From contig NZ_JAFMSZ010000002.1 in NCBI RefSeq assembly GCF_017916505.1, forward strand, positions 1-64,000: DNA of 64,000 bases, given 5' to 3'. This document shows positions 36,306-44,008 of this stretch, piece by piece. Origin of the DNA: Naasia sp. SYSU D00057 (GTDB lineage: Bacteria > Actinomycetota > Actinomycetes > Actinomycetales > Microbacteriaceae). The notes beneath the pieces are model-generated. The model was not told where the DNA came from. It was given only the letters and a program-made list of their open reading frames with translations, and made no database searches. The stretch's first letter is position 1; each line of letters begins with the position of its first letter. A program made the translations under genes and the position numbers.

Positions 36306-37316
36306 ATGATCCGTCGAGCGCTGGCAGCCCTGATCCTGCTCGCGCTCACCGGGGCGCTCGTCGCGATCGTCTGGCCGCAGCTGTTCACGCTGCAGCGCAC
36401 CACGCCGGTCGCGCAGGCGGTGTCGCTGCGCGGAGCGGCCGTGATCCTCGGCCTCGTCGCGGCCGTGCTCGGCACCGTGCTGGCGCTGCTGATCCGGCCG
36501 GGGCGCCGATTCCTCGCGATGGTCGCTGTGCTGCTCCTCGGCTTCACGGGCATCCAGGTGACCGTGCTCTCCACGCGCGGCATCGCGGGCACCGGATTCG
36601 AGACCGACTCCGAGGCCACGCTCACCGTGCTCAGCTGGAACACGCTCGGCGACGCGCCCGGCGTGGAGGCGATCGCCGACCTCGTGCTCGAGCGCCGGCC
36701 CGACATCGTCGCGCTGCCGGAGACGACCGAGGAGACCGCGAAGCAGGTGGCGGCGGCCGCGCAGGCGGCGGGCCTGCCGCTGGTGTCCTACACGGTCGCG
36801 TACGACCAGATCTCGAAGGCCCGCTCCACGTCGCTGCTGATCAGCGCCGACCTCGGCTCCTACGTGATCGGGTCGGGTGCCTCCAACACGGCGGTCCTGC
36901 CGAGCGTCGTGGCGGTGCCCGCCGGTGGCGGCCCGAAGATCGTCGCCGCGCACGCCGTCGCCCCGACCACGGCGTACACGCCGGAGTGGCGGAGCGACCT
37001 CGCGTGGCTCGCCGCACAGTGCGCGAGCGAGGACGTCATCCTGGCGGGCGACTTCAACGCCACCCTCGACCACTTCAGTGGCCTGCAGGCGGCGCCCGGC
37101 GCCGATCTCGGCCAGTGCCGCGATGCGGGGCGCCTCGGCGGCGGCGGGGCGATCGGCACCTGGCCGACGTCGCTGCCCGCCCTGGTGGGCACGCCCATCG
37201 ATCACGTGCTCGCGACGCCGAGCTGGCGCGTCAGCGGCTACCGGGTGATCACCGACCGCGACGGCGCCGGCAGCGACCACCGCCCGGTCCTCGTCCAGCT
37301 CACCCGCGCCGGCTGA
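36306..37316 (+). CDS. Membrane-anchored endonuclease/exonuclease/phosphatase-family protein
   Basis: A 336-residue protein with three N-terminal hydrophobic segments (about 5-22, 40-60, 67-85; e.g. FLAMVAVLLLGFTGIQVTVL) and an outside DNase I-like catalytic domain. The domain markers are LSWNTLGD, IVALPETTEE, ILAGDFNATLDH, PIDHVLATPSW and the closing SDHRPVLVQL, so the two-metal site is intact. Relatives are annotated as endonucleases or phosphoesterases acting outside the cell. The -10-like TACGGT favours ATG 36306 over GTG 36297. Substrate unknown. Confidence 0.85.
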   Translation: MIRRALAALILLALTGALVAIVWPQLFTLQRTTPVAQAVSLRGAAVILGLVAAVLGTVLALLIRPGRRFLAMVAVLLLGFTGIQVTVLSTRGIAGTGFETDSEATLTVLSWNTLGDAPGVEAIADLVLERRPDIVALPETTEETAKQVAAAAQAAGLPLVSYTVAYDQISKARSTSLLISADLGSYVIGSGASNTAVLPSVVAVPAGGGPKIVAAHAVAPTTAYTPEWRSDLAWLAAQCASEDVILAGDFNATLDHFSGLQAAPGADLGQCRDAGRLGGGGAIGTWPTSLPALVGTPIDHVLATPSWRVSGYRVITDRDGAGSDHRPVLVQLTRAG

Positions 37317-37382
37317 CCACGCTGCGGCGATCCCCCTCCGGGAACCATCTCGGCGGTTGAGAAGGCTCTCGCAACCAGGGGC

Positions 37383-37388
37383 GAGAAT
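37383..37388 (+). promoter_or_regulatory. -10 element, predicted leaderless start of the aminopeptidase gene
   Basis: GAGAAT, a one-base variant of TAGAAT, ends 7 nt before the ATG at 37395; no ribosome binding site is seen. Confidence 0.4.
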
Positions 37389-37394
37389 GGACGC

Positions 37395-38864
37395 ATGAAC
37401 GACGACACCGAGCGCGTGGCCGAGCCGGACCTCGAGGCGCCGGAGGCGGCGGGTCCCGTCGACGCCGCACCCGAGCAGACCACCGACGCGGCGGCCCCGC
37501 GCGCGACGTCGAACCGGGCGGCGCCCTGGCCGGAGTCGTTCGCCGCGTACATCGGCAGCGGCTGGGCCGACCGTGCCCTCGTCACTCCCCCGCAGCGCGA
37601 GCAGGCGCCCTACGCGGCCGCGCGCCGCAAGCGCCTCTCCGAGCTCTTCCCGGGTCAGCGGCTCGTCATCCGCGCGGGCGGCCGCAAGGTGCGCTCGAAC
37701 GACACCGACTACCCGTTCCGCGCCGACTCCGCCTTCTCCTGGCTGACCGGCTGGGGTGCCGACGCCGAGCCGGACGCTCTGCTCGTGCTCGAGCCCGCGG
37801 GCGACGGCCACACCTCGACGCTCTACTTCCGCCCGGCAGCGGGCCGCGACTCCGACGAGTTCTACGCCAATCCCGAGATCGGCGAGTTCTGGATCGGCCC
37901 GCGCCCGACGCTCGAGCACGTGGCCGCCGACCTCGGCCTCGCCACCCGGCCGCTCGCGGAGTTCGACGCGGCGGACGACGACGTCGACGCCGACACCTCC
38001 GAGGAGCTCGCGCGCACGCTCAGCGAGTTCCGCCTCGTGAAGGACGAGTACGAGATCGGGCAGATGCGCCTCGCCGTCGAGGCGACCGCGCTGGGCTTCG
38101 ACGACATCGTCGCCGACCTGCCGCGCATCCAGCGGCACGACCGCGGTGAGCGGGTCGTCGAGGGCGTCTTCTACACGCGAGCCCGCATGGACGGCAACGC
38201 GGTCGGCTACGACACCATCGCCGCGTCGGGCCCGCACGCGTGCATCCTGCACTGGACCCGCAACGACGGCCCCGTGGTGCCCGGCGACCTCATGCTCGTC
38301 GACGCCGGCGTCGAGCTGTCGAGCCTCTACACCGCCGACATCACCCGGACCCTGCCCGTCGACGGCCGCTTCACGCCGACCCAGCGGAAGATCTACGAGG
38401 CGGTCCGGGAGGCGGCCGACGCCGCGTTCGCGATCGCGCGCCCCGGCATCCGGTTCCTCGACATGCACGAGGCCGCGATGGCCGTCATCGCTCGGAAGAC
38501 GGCGGAGTGGGGCCTGCTGCCCGGCACCGCGGAGGAGGCGATGAAGCCGGAGAACCAGCAGCACCGCCGCTACATGGTGCACGGCACGAGCCACCACCTC
38601 GGCATCGACGTGCACGACTGCGCGAAGGCGCGGCGGGAGCTCTACCGCGAGGGCCTGCTCGAGCCCGGCATGGTGTTCACGATCGAGCCGGGCCTGTACT
38701 TCCAGCCCGATGACCTCACGGTGCCCGAGGACTTCCGCGGCATCGGCGTCCGCATCGAGGACGACGTGCTCGTGACCGAGACCGGCGTCGAGAACCTGTC
38801 GGCCGGCATCCCCCGCACGGCCGACGAGGTCGAGGCCTGGATCGCCCGCCTCACCGCCCGCTGA
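37395..38864 (+). CDS. pepP: Xaa-Pro aminopeptidase (aminopeptidase P family)
   Basis: A 489-residue cytoplasmic M24B metallopeptidase that removes N-terminal residues before proline. After an Ala/Asp/Glu-rich N-terminal extension of about 40 residues come the AMP_N creatinase-like domain (SELFPGQRLVIRAGG to about residue 190) and the pita-bread domain. The dinuclear metal ligands are in place: VDAGVELSS, ADITRTLP, MVHGTSHHLGIDVHD, TIEPGLYF and GVRIEDDVLVT. The length is normal for actinobacterial enzymes with the extension. It stands alone, between the EEP gene and endonuclease IV. Confidence 0.92.
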   Translation: MNDDTERVAEPDLEAPEAAGPVDAAPEQTTDAAAPRATSNRAAPWPESFAAYIGSGWADRALVTPPQREQAPYAAARRKRLSELFPGQRLVIRAGGRKVRSNDTDYPFRADSAFSWLTGWGADAEPDALLVLEPAGDGHTSTLYFRPAAGRDSDEFYANPEIGEFWIGPRPTLEHVAADLGLATRPLAEFDAADDDVDADTSEELARTLSEFRLVKDEYEIGQMRLAVEATALGFDDIVADLPRIQRHDRGERVVEGVFYTRARMDGNAVGYDTIAASGPHACILHWTRNDGPVVPGDLMLVDAGVELSSLYTADITRTLPVDGRFTPTQRKIYEAVREAADAAFAIARPGIRFLDMHEAAMAVIARKTAEWGLLPGTAEEAMKPENQQHRRYMVHGTSHHLGIDVHDCAKARRELYREGLLEPGMVFTIEPGLYFQPDDLTVPEDFRGIGVRIEDDVLVTETGVENLSAGIPRTADEVEAWIARLTAR

Positions 38865-38893
38865 CGCACTCCCCCTTCCTCCTTCGCGCCAGT

Positions 38894-38940
38894 TGCCACT
38901 TTCCGCCCTCATTCCGCAGTTCTGAGGGCGGGAAGTGGCA
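38894..38940. terminator. 18-bp hairpin after pepP
   Basis: Arms 38894-38911 and 38923-38940 (TGCCACTTTCCGCCCTCA type) pair with one G-U-type mismatch around an 11-nt loop. It lies 30 bp after pepP and before the endonuclease IV promoter, so it probably ends the pepP transcript. Confidence 0.55.
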
Positions 38941-38966
38941 TCTCGGCGGGGGAAGGCTGCACGGCA

Positions 38967-38972
38967 TACGGT
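38967..38972 (+). promoter_or_regulatory. -10 element, predicted leaderless start of endonuclease IV
   Basis: TACGGT ends 8 nt before the ATG at 38980; no ribosome binding site precedes the start. Confidence 0.5.
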
Positions 38973-38979
38973 GGGACGC

Positions 38980-39777
38980 ATGGCATTGCGCATCGGAGGG
39001 CACGTCGACCAGGCCGACCCGGTGGCGGAGGCCGCGGCACGACAGGCGACGCTCAGCCAGTTCTTCCTCGGCGACCCGCAGAGCTACAAGGGCCCCGTCG
39101 TGCAGTACGCGGACGGGCCGACCGCCCTCCGCGAGGCAGCTGCCGCTGCCGGCGTCGACCTCTACGTGCACGCGCCCTACCTGATCAACGTCGCGTCGAC
39201 GAACAACCGGATCCGGATCCCGGGCCGCAAGCTGCTCCAGCAGCACCTCGACGCCGCTGCGGAGATCGGCGCGAAGGGCCTCATCGTGCACGCCGGCCAC
39301 CTGGGCAAGGACGAGGACGCGTCCGACGGGTTCGAGAACTGGCGGAAGTGCGTCGATCGGCTCGACATGCCGGTCCCGCTCCTGATCGAGAACACCGCGG
39401 GAGGCGACAACGCGATGGCGCGCCGTCTCGAGGCAATCGCGCGGCTCTGGGACGCGTTGGAGGGGGCCGCGGGCGGCGACACGGTCGGCTTCTGCCTCGA
39501 CACCTGCCATGCGCACGCCGGCGGCAACGACCTCGGCACCATCGTCGAGCGGGTCCGCGCGATCACCGGCCGCATCGACCTCGTGCACCTCAACGACAGC
39601 CGCGACGACTTCGACTCCGGCGCCGACCGGCACACGAACCTCGGGTCCGGGCACATCGACGGCGCGGACCTCGCCGCGGTCGTGCGTGCGGCGGATGCGC
39701 CCGTCGTCGTCGAGACTCCCGGCGGCGTCGAGTCGCAGGCCGCGGACATCGCCTGGCTGCGCGAGAGGCTCGGCTAG
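38980..39777 (+). CDS. nfo: Deoxyribonuclease IV (AP endonuclease)
   Basis: A 265-residue TIM-barrel endonuclease that cuts DNA 5' to abasic sites during base-excision repair. The zinc-site motifs of the EndoIV family are seen: YVHAPYLINVAS, LIVHAGHLGK, LLIENTAGGD, GFCLDTCHAHAGG, LVHLNDSRDDFDSGADRH and a final VVETPGG. The three-zinc ligand set is therefore complete. It is slightly shorter than E. coli Nfo, as usual in actinobacteria. ATG 38980 is supported by the -10 hexamer directly before it. Convergent with the stress-type protein gene, 12 bp away. Confidence 0.9.
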   Translation: MALRIGGHVDQADPVAEAAARQATLSQFFLGDPQSYKGPVVQYADGPTALREAAAAAGVDLYVHAPYLINVASTNNRIRIPGRKLLQQHLDAAAEIGAKGLIVHAGHLGKDEDASDGFENWRKCVDRLDMPVPLLIENTAGGDNAMARRLEAIARLWDALEGAAGGDTVGFCLDTCHAHAGGNDLGTIVERVRAITGRIDLVHLNDSRDDFDSGADRHTNLGSGHIDGADLAAVVRAADAPVVVETPGGVESQAADIAWLRERLG

Positions 39778-39789
39778 GCGACCCAGCCC

Positions 39790-40332
39790 CTAGATCGTGG
39801 GCGGCAGGTTCGGCGGCTGCGTGTCGCCGGTCGAGGCCATCGGGCCGCTCCCGCCGAGGATCGACTGGGCCCGGACGGCGCTGTCGGACTGCACGACGAG
39901 TGTGTAGTTCGAGGCGATCACCGCGCGGGTCGAGGTGAAGTCGCGCACCCGCCGGGTCACCGCGTAGCTCGCGATGCCGAACAGCATGCCGAAGCCGGCA
40001 CCGATGATGGCGGCGGCGAGGCCGACGCCGAGGACGCCCGGGCTGGCCGGCGAGAAGAGCACCAGCACGACGCCGATGAAGAGGCCCATCCAGAGCCCGG
40101 ACAGCGCGCCCGCGCCGGCGGCCTTCGCATAGGTGAGGCGGCCGGTGACGTGCTCGACGCTCTTGAGGTCGTTGCCGACGATGGAGACGTCCTTCACTGA
40201 GAAGTCCGCCTTCACGAGCCGGTCCACCGCCTGCTGCGCCTGGGTGTACGTCTCGTAGGTGCCGACGACCTCTCCGCGCGGGAGGGCGGGCTCGACCTGC
40301 TGGCGGCCGCTGAACGGAGAAGGTGTGGTCAT
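39790..40332 (-). CDS. General stress protein 17M-like membrane protein
   Basis: A 180-residue protein. An N-terminal general-stress-protein domain (VVGTYETYTQAQQAVDRLVK, about residues 20-39) is followed by two membrane helices separated by a short turn (GLWMGLFIGVVLVLF and GLAAAIIGAGFGMLFGIA) and a Pro-rich tail ending NLPPTI. The family is linked to general stress regulons in Bacillus but has no known activity. ATG at 40332 has CAGAAT ending 7 nt before it. It is divergent from the MgtE-N gene across about 300 bp. Confidence 0.78.
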   Translation of the reverse strand: MTTPSPFSGRQQVEPALPRGEVVGTYETYTQAQQAVDRLVKADFSVKDVSIVGNDLKSVEHVTGRLTYAKAAGAGALSGLWMGLFIGVVLVLFSPASPGVLGVGLAAAIIGAGFGMLFGIASYAVTRRVRDFTSTRAVIASNYTLVVQSDSAVRAQSILGGSGPMASTGDTQPPNLPPTI

Positions 40333-40338
40333 GCCCTC

Positions 40339-40344
40339 ATTCTG
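40339..40344 (-). promoter_or_regulatory. -10 element, predicted leaderless start of the stress-protein gene
   Basis: CAGAAT (minus strand) ends 7 nt before the ATG at 40332. The remaining gap to 40618 holds GC-rich sequence in which no gene or further motif is apparent. Confidence 0.4.
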
Positions 40345-40618
40345 GCCGACTCCCGTTCCCGGCACATGGGAGCGACGGGGGAAATCCGGAAAGAGTCGCG
40401 CCCTCCCGGCGGGTTCCGTGTGCCGTGCCGGCGGCCGGGGCGAGCGCGCTCGGCGGCAGGCCGACCGGCAGGAATTCACCCGATCGTTCCCGCCCGTCGG
40501 TGGACCGGCCGACGCCGCGGACGCACATCCCGCCGCTTTCGCCCCTCGGCGCCCCGCTCGGCGAAAAGTCCTGACGAATGGCGCGATCCGCCCGGCGATC
40601 GGCCGCCGGGAGGCCGGG

Positions 40619-40624
40619 TAGATT
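40619..40624 (+). promoter_or_regulatory. -10 element, predicted leaderless start of the MgtE-N gene
   Basis: TAGATT ends 7 nt before the GTG at 40631, and no ribosome binding site is present. Confidence 0.55.
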
Positions 40625-40630
40625 TGATGC

Positions 40631-41962
40631 GTGAGTGCGACCAGGGTCTTCGTGGCCCGACTGGTCGGCTGCGCGGTGTTCGATCCGCTCGGCGACCGCG
40701 TCGGGAGGGTGCGCGACGTCATCGTCGTGTACCGCCGATCCGACCCGCCGCGGGTCGTCGGTCTCGTCGTCGAGATCCCCGGCAAGCGCCGCGTGTTCCT
40801 CTCGATCGGCCGCGTCACGAGCATCGGCTCCGGCCAGATCATCACGACCGGCCTCATCAACCTCCGCCGGTTCCAGCAGCGGGCCAGCGAGACACGGGTC
40901 ATCGCGGAGATGCTCGGCCGCCGCGTGATGCTGGCCGACGGCTCCGGCGAGGCGACCATCGAGGACGTCGCGATCGAGGAGGTCGGCGCCGGCGAGTGGG
41001 AGGTCGGCCAGCTCTTCGTGCGGAAGCCGAAGACGAGCCCGAGCCCGTTCGCGAAGGGCGCGACCCTGTTCGTGCGGTGGGACGAGGTGCGCGAGCGCGT
41101 CGCGAAGGGCCAGAGCCAGTCGGCGACGCAGCTCATCCAGAGCTACTCGGACCTGAACCCCGCCGACCTCGCCAACACGCTGCTCGACCTGCCGGAGCAG
41201 CGCCGGCTCGAGGTCGCCGAGGAGCTGCCCGACGAGCGCCTCGCGGACGTGCTCGAGGAGATGCCCGAGACCGAGCAGGTGCAGATCATCGCCCGGCTCG
41301 ACGACGACCGCGCCGCCGACGTGCTCGACGCCATGCAGCCGGACGACGCCGCCGACCTCATCGGCATGCTCTCCGACGAGCGCGGCGAGGCGCTGCTCGA
41401 CCTGATGGAGCCGGAGGAGGCGGACGACGTCCGCAAGCTCCTCGAGTACGAGCCCGACACGGCGGGCGGTCTCATGACGCCCGAGCCGATCATCCTGTCG
41501 GCCGACGCGACCGTCGCCGAGGGGCTCGCCCTCATCCGCCGCCACGAGCTCGCACCCGCGCTCGGGGCCGCGGTGTTCGTCACGCTTCCGCCGTACGAGC
41601 CGCCCACCGGCCGCTTCCTCGGCGTCGTCCACTTCCAGCGGATGCTGCGCTACCCGCCGCACGAGCGGCTCGGCACCCTGCTCGACCAGACCCTCGAGCC
41701 GGTGCGCGACGACACGTCCGCCGCCGAGGTGTCGCGCATCCTCGCCACGTACAACCTGGTCAGCGTGCCGGTCGTCGACAAGAACCACCGGCTCGTCGGC
41801 GTCGTCACGGTCGACGACGTGCTCGACCACCTGCTCCCGGACGACTGGCGGAACCCCGACGCCGCCCGGCCCGCCCGGTCTCGTGCCATCCCCGCCCGCC
41901 GCGGCTCCGCCGTCGCGGCCGCCGTCCGTGGAAGGAGGTCCGGCAATGGCCCGTCCCGCTGA
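40631..41962 (+). CDS. PRC-barrel - MgtE N-domain - CBS protein without transport domain
   Basis: A 443-residue soluble protein. Residues about 5-160 are two PRC-barrel-like repeats (VGCAVFDPLGDRVGRVRDVI; LGRRVMLADGSGEATIEDVA). They are followed by the superhelical MgtE N-terminal domain (LLDLPEQRRLEVAEELPDER, VLEEMPETEQVQIIARLDDD) and a CBS pair (LMTPEPIILSADATVAEGLA ... VVTVDDVLDHLLPDDW). In MgtE these cytoplasmic parts sense Mg2+ and gate the channel, but the five-helix transport domain is missing. It starts the operon with DUF1003 and Mrp genes, as at Rv1232c in mycobacteria. The role is unknown; it may regulate a separate Mg2+ channel. Confidence 0.83.
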   Translation: MSATRVFVARLVGCAVFDPLGDRVGRVRDVIVVYRRSDPPRVVGLVVEIPGKRRVFLSIGRVTSIGSGQIITTGLINLRRFQQRASETRVIAEMLGRRVMLADGSGEATIEDVAIEEVGAGEWEVGQLFVRKPKTSPSPFAKGATLFVRWDEVRERVAKGQSQSATQLIQSYSDLNPADLANTLLDLPEQRRLEVAEELPDERLADVLEEMPETEQVQIIARLDDDRAADVLDAMQPDDAADLIGMLSDERGEALLDLMEPEEADDVRKLLEYEPDTAGGLMTPEPIILSADATVAEGLALIRRHELAPALGAAVFVTLPPYEPPTGRFLGVVHFQRMLRYPPHERLGTLLDQTLEPVRDDTSAAEVSRILATYNLVSVPVVDKNHRLVGVVTVDDVLDHLLPDDWRNPDAARPARSRAIPARRGSAVAAAVRGRRSGNGPSR

Positions 41963-42530
41963 GCCGCAGGAGCGCGACCGCCAGCGCGAGCCCCGGCTCG
42001 ACGCGCCCAAAGGGCTGCGCTCGTCCGTCCTCCCCCTCCGCGGCCGCGGCGCGCAGCGCACCAGCCGCGACCGCTTCGGGCGCTTCACCGAGTGGGTCGC
42101 CCGCGCGATGGGCACCCCGGTGTTCCTGTTCGGCCTCACGCTGTTCGTGCTCGCCTGGATGGTCTACAACACCTACGCGCCCGAGGAGTGGCGCTTCGAC
42201 TCGGCCGCGATCGGCTTCACCGCGCTCACCCTCATCCTGTCGCTGCAGGCGTCGTATGCGGCCCCGCTGATCCTGCTCGCGCAGAACCGGCAGGACGACC
42301 GCGACCGGGTGCAGATCGAGCAGGACCGGCAGCGCGCCGAGCGGAACCTCGCCGACACCGAGTACCTGGCCCGCGAGGTCGTCGCCCTGCGCCTGCTCGT
42401 GCGCGACATGGCGTCGAAAGACTTCATCCGAGCCGAGCTGCGCAGCCTGCTCGAGGAGCTCGAGAAGCGGGACGGCGAGGCGCCCGCCGACAGCGAGCCG
42501 CGCCGCACGCCCGGATCGAGATCGGCATGA
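41946..42530 (+). CDS. DUF1003 family membrane protein
   Basis: A 194-residue protein of the DUF1003 family (Rv1231c position). Two membrane helices (TPVFLFGLTLFVLAWMVYN and a second around FTALTLILSLQASYAAPLIL) are followed by the family signature LLAQNRQDDRDR and a long cytoplasmic coiled coil (residues about 115-180). The ATG at 41946 lies inside the end of the MgtE-N gene (17-nt overlap) and has AAGGAGGT about 8 nt before it. Its stop overlaps the mrp start (ATGA). The constant pairing with an MgtE-N protein suggests a shared complex or function in metal handling. Confidence 0.83.
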   Translation: MARPAEPQERDRQREPRLDAPKGLRSSVLPLRGRGAQRTSRDRFGRFTEWVARAMGTPVFLFGLTLFVLAWMVYNTYAPEEWRFDSAAIGFTALTLILSLQASYAAPLILLAQNRQDDRDRVQIEQDRQRAERNLADTEYLAREVVALRLLVRDMASKDFIRAELRSLLEELEKRDGEAPADSEPRRTPGSRSA

Positions 42531-43681
42531 GCGGCGGACTGATCGACGAGGCCGAGGTCGCGAACGGCGTCCTGCTCAGCCTGCACAAGGTGATCGACCC
42601 GGAGATCCGGAAGCCGATCCCCGACCTCGACATGATCGGCGGTGTCGCCGTCGACCCGGACGGCCACGCGACGGTCGACCTGCGCCTGACCATCGTCGGA
42701 TGCCCTGCCGCCGACCGCATCGAGCGGGACGTCCGCGAGGCCACCCTGTCGACGCCCGGCGTCACCGCGGTCACCGTCGACACGTCGGTGATGTCGCCGG
42801 AGCAGCGCCGCGCGCTGACCCTCAAGCTCCGCGGAGCGCGCGCCCGCGGCGCGCAGTTCGGCCGCGACTCGCTCACGCGCGTGATCGCCGTCACGAGCGG
42901 CAAGGGCGGCGTCGGCAAGAGCACGATCACCGCGAACCTCGCGGTCGCCCTCGCGGCCCGCGGGCTCTCCGTCGGCATCGTCGACGCCGACGTGCACGGC
43001 TTCTCGATCCCGGGGCTGCTCGGCATCCCCGCCGACGCGACGCCGACCCGGGTCGACCAGATGATGCTGCCGCCCGTCGCCTACGGCGTGAAGGCGATCT
43101 CGATCGGCATGTTCCTGCCGCCCGAGCAGCGCGGCGGGGCGGTCGCCTGGCGCGGCCCGATGCTGCACCGGACCGTGGCGCAGTTCCTCACCGACGTCTT
43201 CTTCGGCGAGCTCGACATCCTCTTGCTCGACCTGCCGCCCGGCACCGGCGACGTCGCCATCTCGGTCGGTCAGCTGCTGCCGAACGCCGAGGTGATCGTC
43301 GTCACGACGCCGCAGCCGGCCGCCGCGGAGGTGGCGGAGCGCTCCGGGCTCCTCGCCCGGCAGACGGGTCAGCGGCTGCTCGGCGTGATCGAGAACATGG
43401 CGGGACTCGTCCAGCCGGACGGCACGGTGCTCGACCTGTTCGGTTCCGGCGGCGGCGCGGAGACGGCGGAGCGCCTGTCCGCCGGCCAGGAGCAGCCGGT
43501 GCCGCTTCTCGGCTCGGTGCCCCTGAGCGTCGACCTGCGGGTCGGGGGCGACGCAGGCACCCCGATCGTGCTCGCCCGCCCCGAGGACCCGGCGGCGGTC
43601 GCGATCACCGGCATCGCCTCCCGCCTCGCGGTGCGCAGCACGAGTCTCGCGGGCCGCGGCCTGCCCCTCTCCCCCCGCTGA
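42527..43681 (+). CDS. mrp: Mrp/NBP35-family P-loop ATPase (Fe-S cluster carrier type)
   Basis: A 384-residue protein with an N-terminal MIP18/DUF59 domain (residues about 5-85, VIDPEIRKPIPDLDMIGG and LTIVGCPAADRIE) and a MinD-like ATPase domain with deviant Walker A SGKGGVGKSTITANLAVAL. The second catalytic segment is LDLPPGTGDVAIS. In most Mrp proteins a CxxC motif follows the ENM segment and holds the Fe-S cluster; here it reads ENMAGLVQPDGTVLDLFG with no cysteine. Cluster carriage by that motif is therefore not possible, as in other actinobacterial Mrp proteins. It is last in the MgtE-N/DUF1003 operon. Confidence 0.87.
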   Translation: MSGGLIDEAEVANGVLLSLHKVIDPEIRKPIPDLDMIGGVAVDPDGHATVDLRLTIVGCPAADRIERDVREATLSTPGVTAVTVDTSVMSPEQRRALTLKLRGARARGAQFGRDSLTRVIAVTSGKGGVGKSTITANLAVALAARGLSVGIVDADVHGFSIPGLLGIPADATPTRVDQMMLPPVAYGVKAISIGMFLPPEQRGGAVAWRGPMLHRTVAQFLTDVFFGELDILLLDLPPGTGDVAISVGQLLPNAEVIVVTTPQPAAAEVAERSGLLARQTGQRLLGVIENMAGLVQPDGTVLDLFGSGGGAETAERLSAGQEQPVPLLGSVPLSVDLRVGGDAGTPIVLARPEDPAAVAITGIASRLAVRSTSLAGRGLPLSPR

Positions 43682-43757
43682 GCCCGGCGGCCGGCAGCAC
43701 TCGCGGCATCGGGCAGCCGGAGACCGCGCCGGATGTCGCTGCGGTTGCGGAACCGCC

Positions 43758-43877
43758 CTACGCGGAGCGGGTGGGGATGTGGCGGTAGCCGTCGCGGGCC
43801 GTCACGACGACGGTCGACACCGCGCCGATCGCGGAGATGATGCCGAAGGCGCTGAGGACGAGGAGCGAGACGGACAC
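43758..43877 (-). CDS. 39-residue single-helix membrane peptide
   Basis: A short gene starting with GTG at 43877, preceded by AAAGG at about 7 nt. The product begins MSVSLLVLSAFGIISAIGAV, a single membrane helix, and ends in a basic tail (TARDGYRHIPTRSA). Peptides of this kind with an R-DGY-R-P-TR ending are familiar next to regulators in Microbacteriaceae, but no function is known. It is divergent from the LysR-type gene and convergent with mrp. Coding status is likely rather than proven because of the small size. Confidence 0.55.
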   Translation of the reverse strand: MSVSLLVLSAFGIISAIGAVSTVVVTARDGYRHIPTRSA

Positions 43878-43967
43878 GGGAGGCCTTTCCACTGGCCACG
43901 CCGGACTTTCCGGCGGGAACAGGTCCATCGAATCCCATCCGTGGCATTTAGCACAATCGAATAGTTC

Positions 43968-43987
43968 TCTACTTACCGTGAAGTAGA
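43968..43987. promoter_or_regulatory. Dyad TCTACTT-N6-AAGTAGA, likely LysR operator
   Basis: Perfect 7-bp inverted arms (43968-43974 and 43981-43987) around a 6-nt spacer, ending 10 bp before the -10 element of the lysR-type gene. It contains a T-N11-A arrangement typical of LysR boxes. Confidence 0.5.
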
Positions 43988-43996
43988 ACTGCACGG

Positions 43997-44002
43997 TACG
44001 CT
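43997..44002 (+). promoter_or_regulatory. -10 element, predicted leaderless start of the LysR-type gene
   Basis: TACGCT ends 7 nt before the ATG at 44009; no ribosome binding site is seen. Confidence 0.5.
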
Positions 44003-44008
44003 GTCGCC

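Noticed and set aside
40345-40618. Riboswitch (for example Mg2+ sensing) before the MgtE-N gene
   Set aside because: The likely promoter is leaderless, so there is no room for a leader RNA, and no known riboswitch pattern is recognised.
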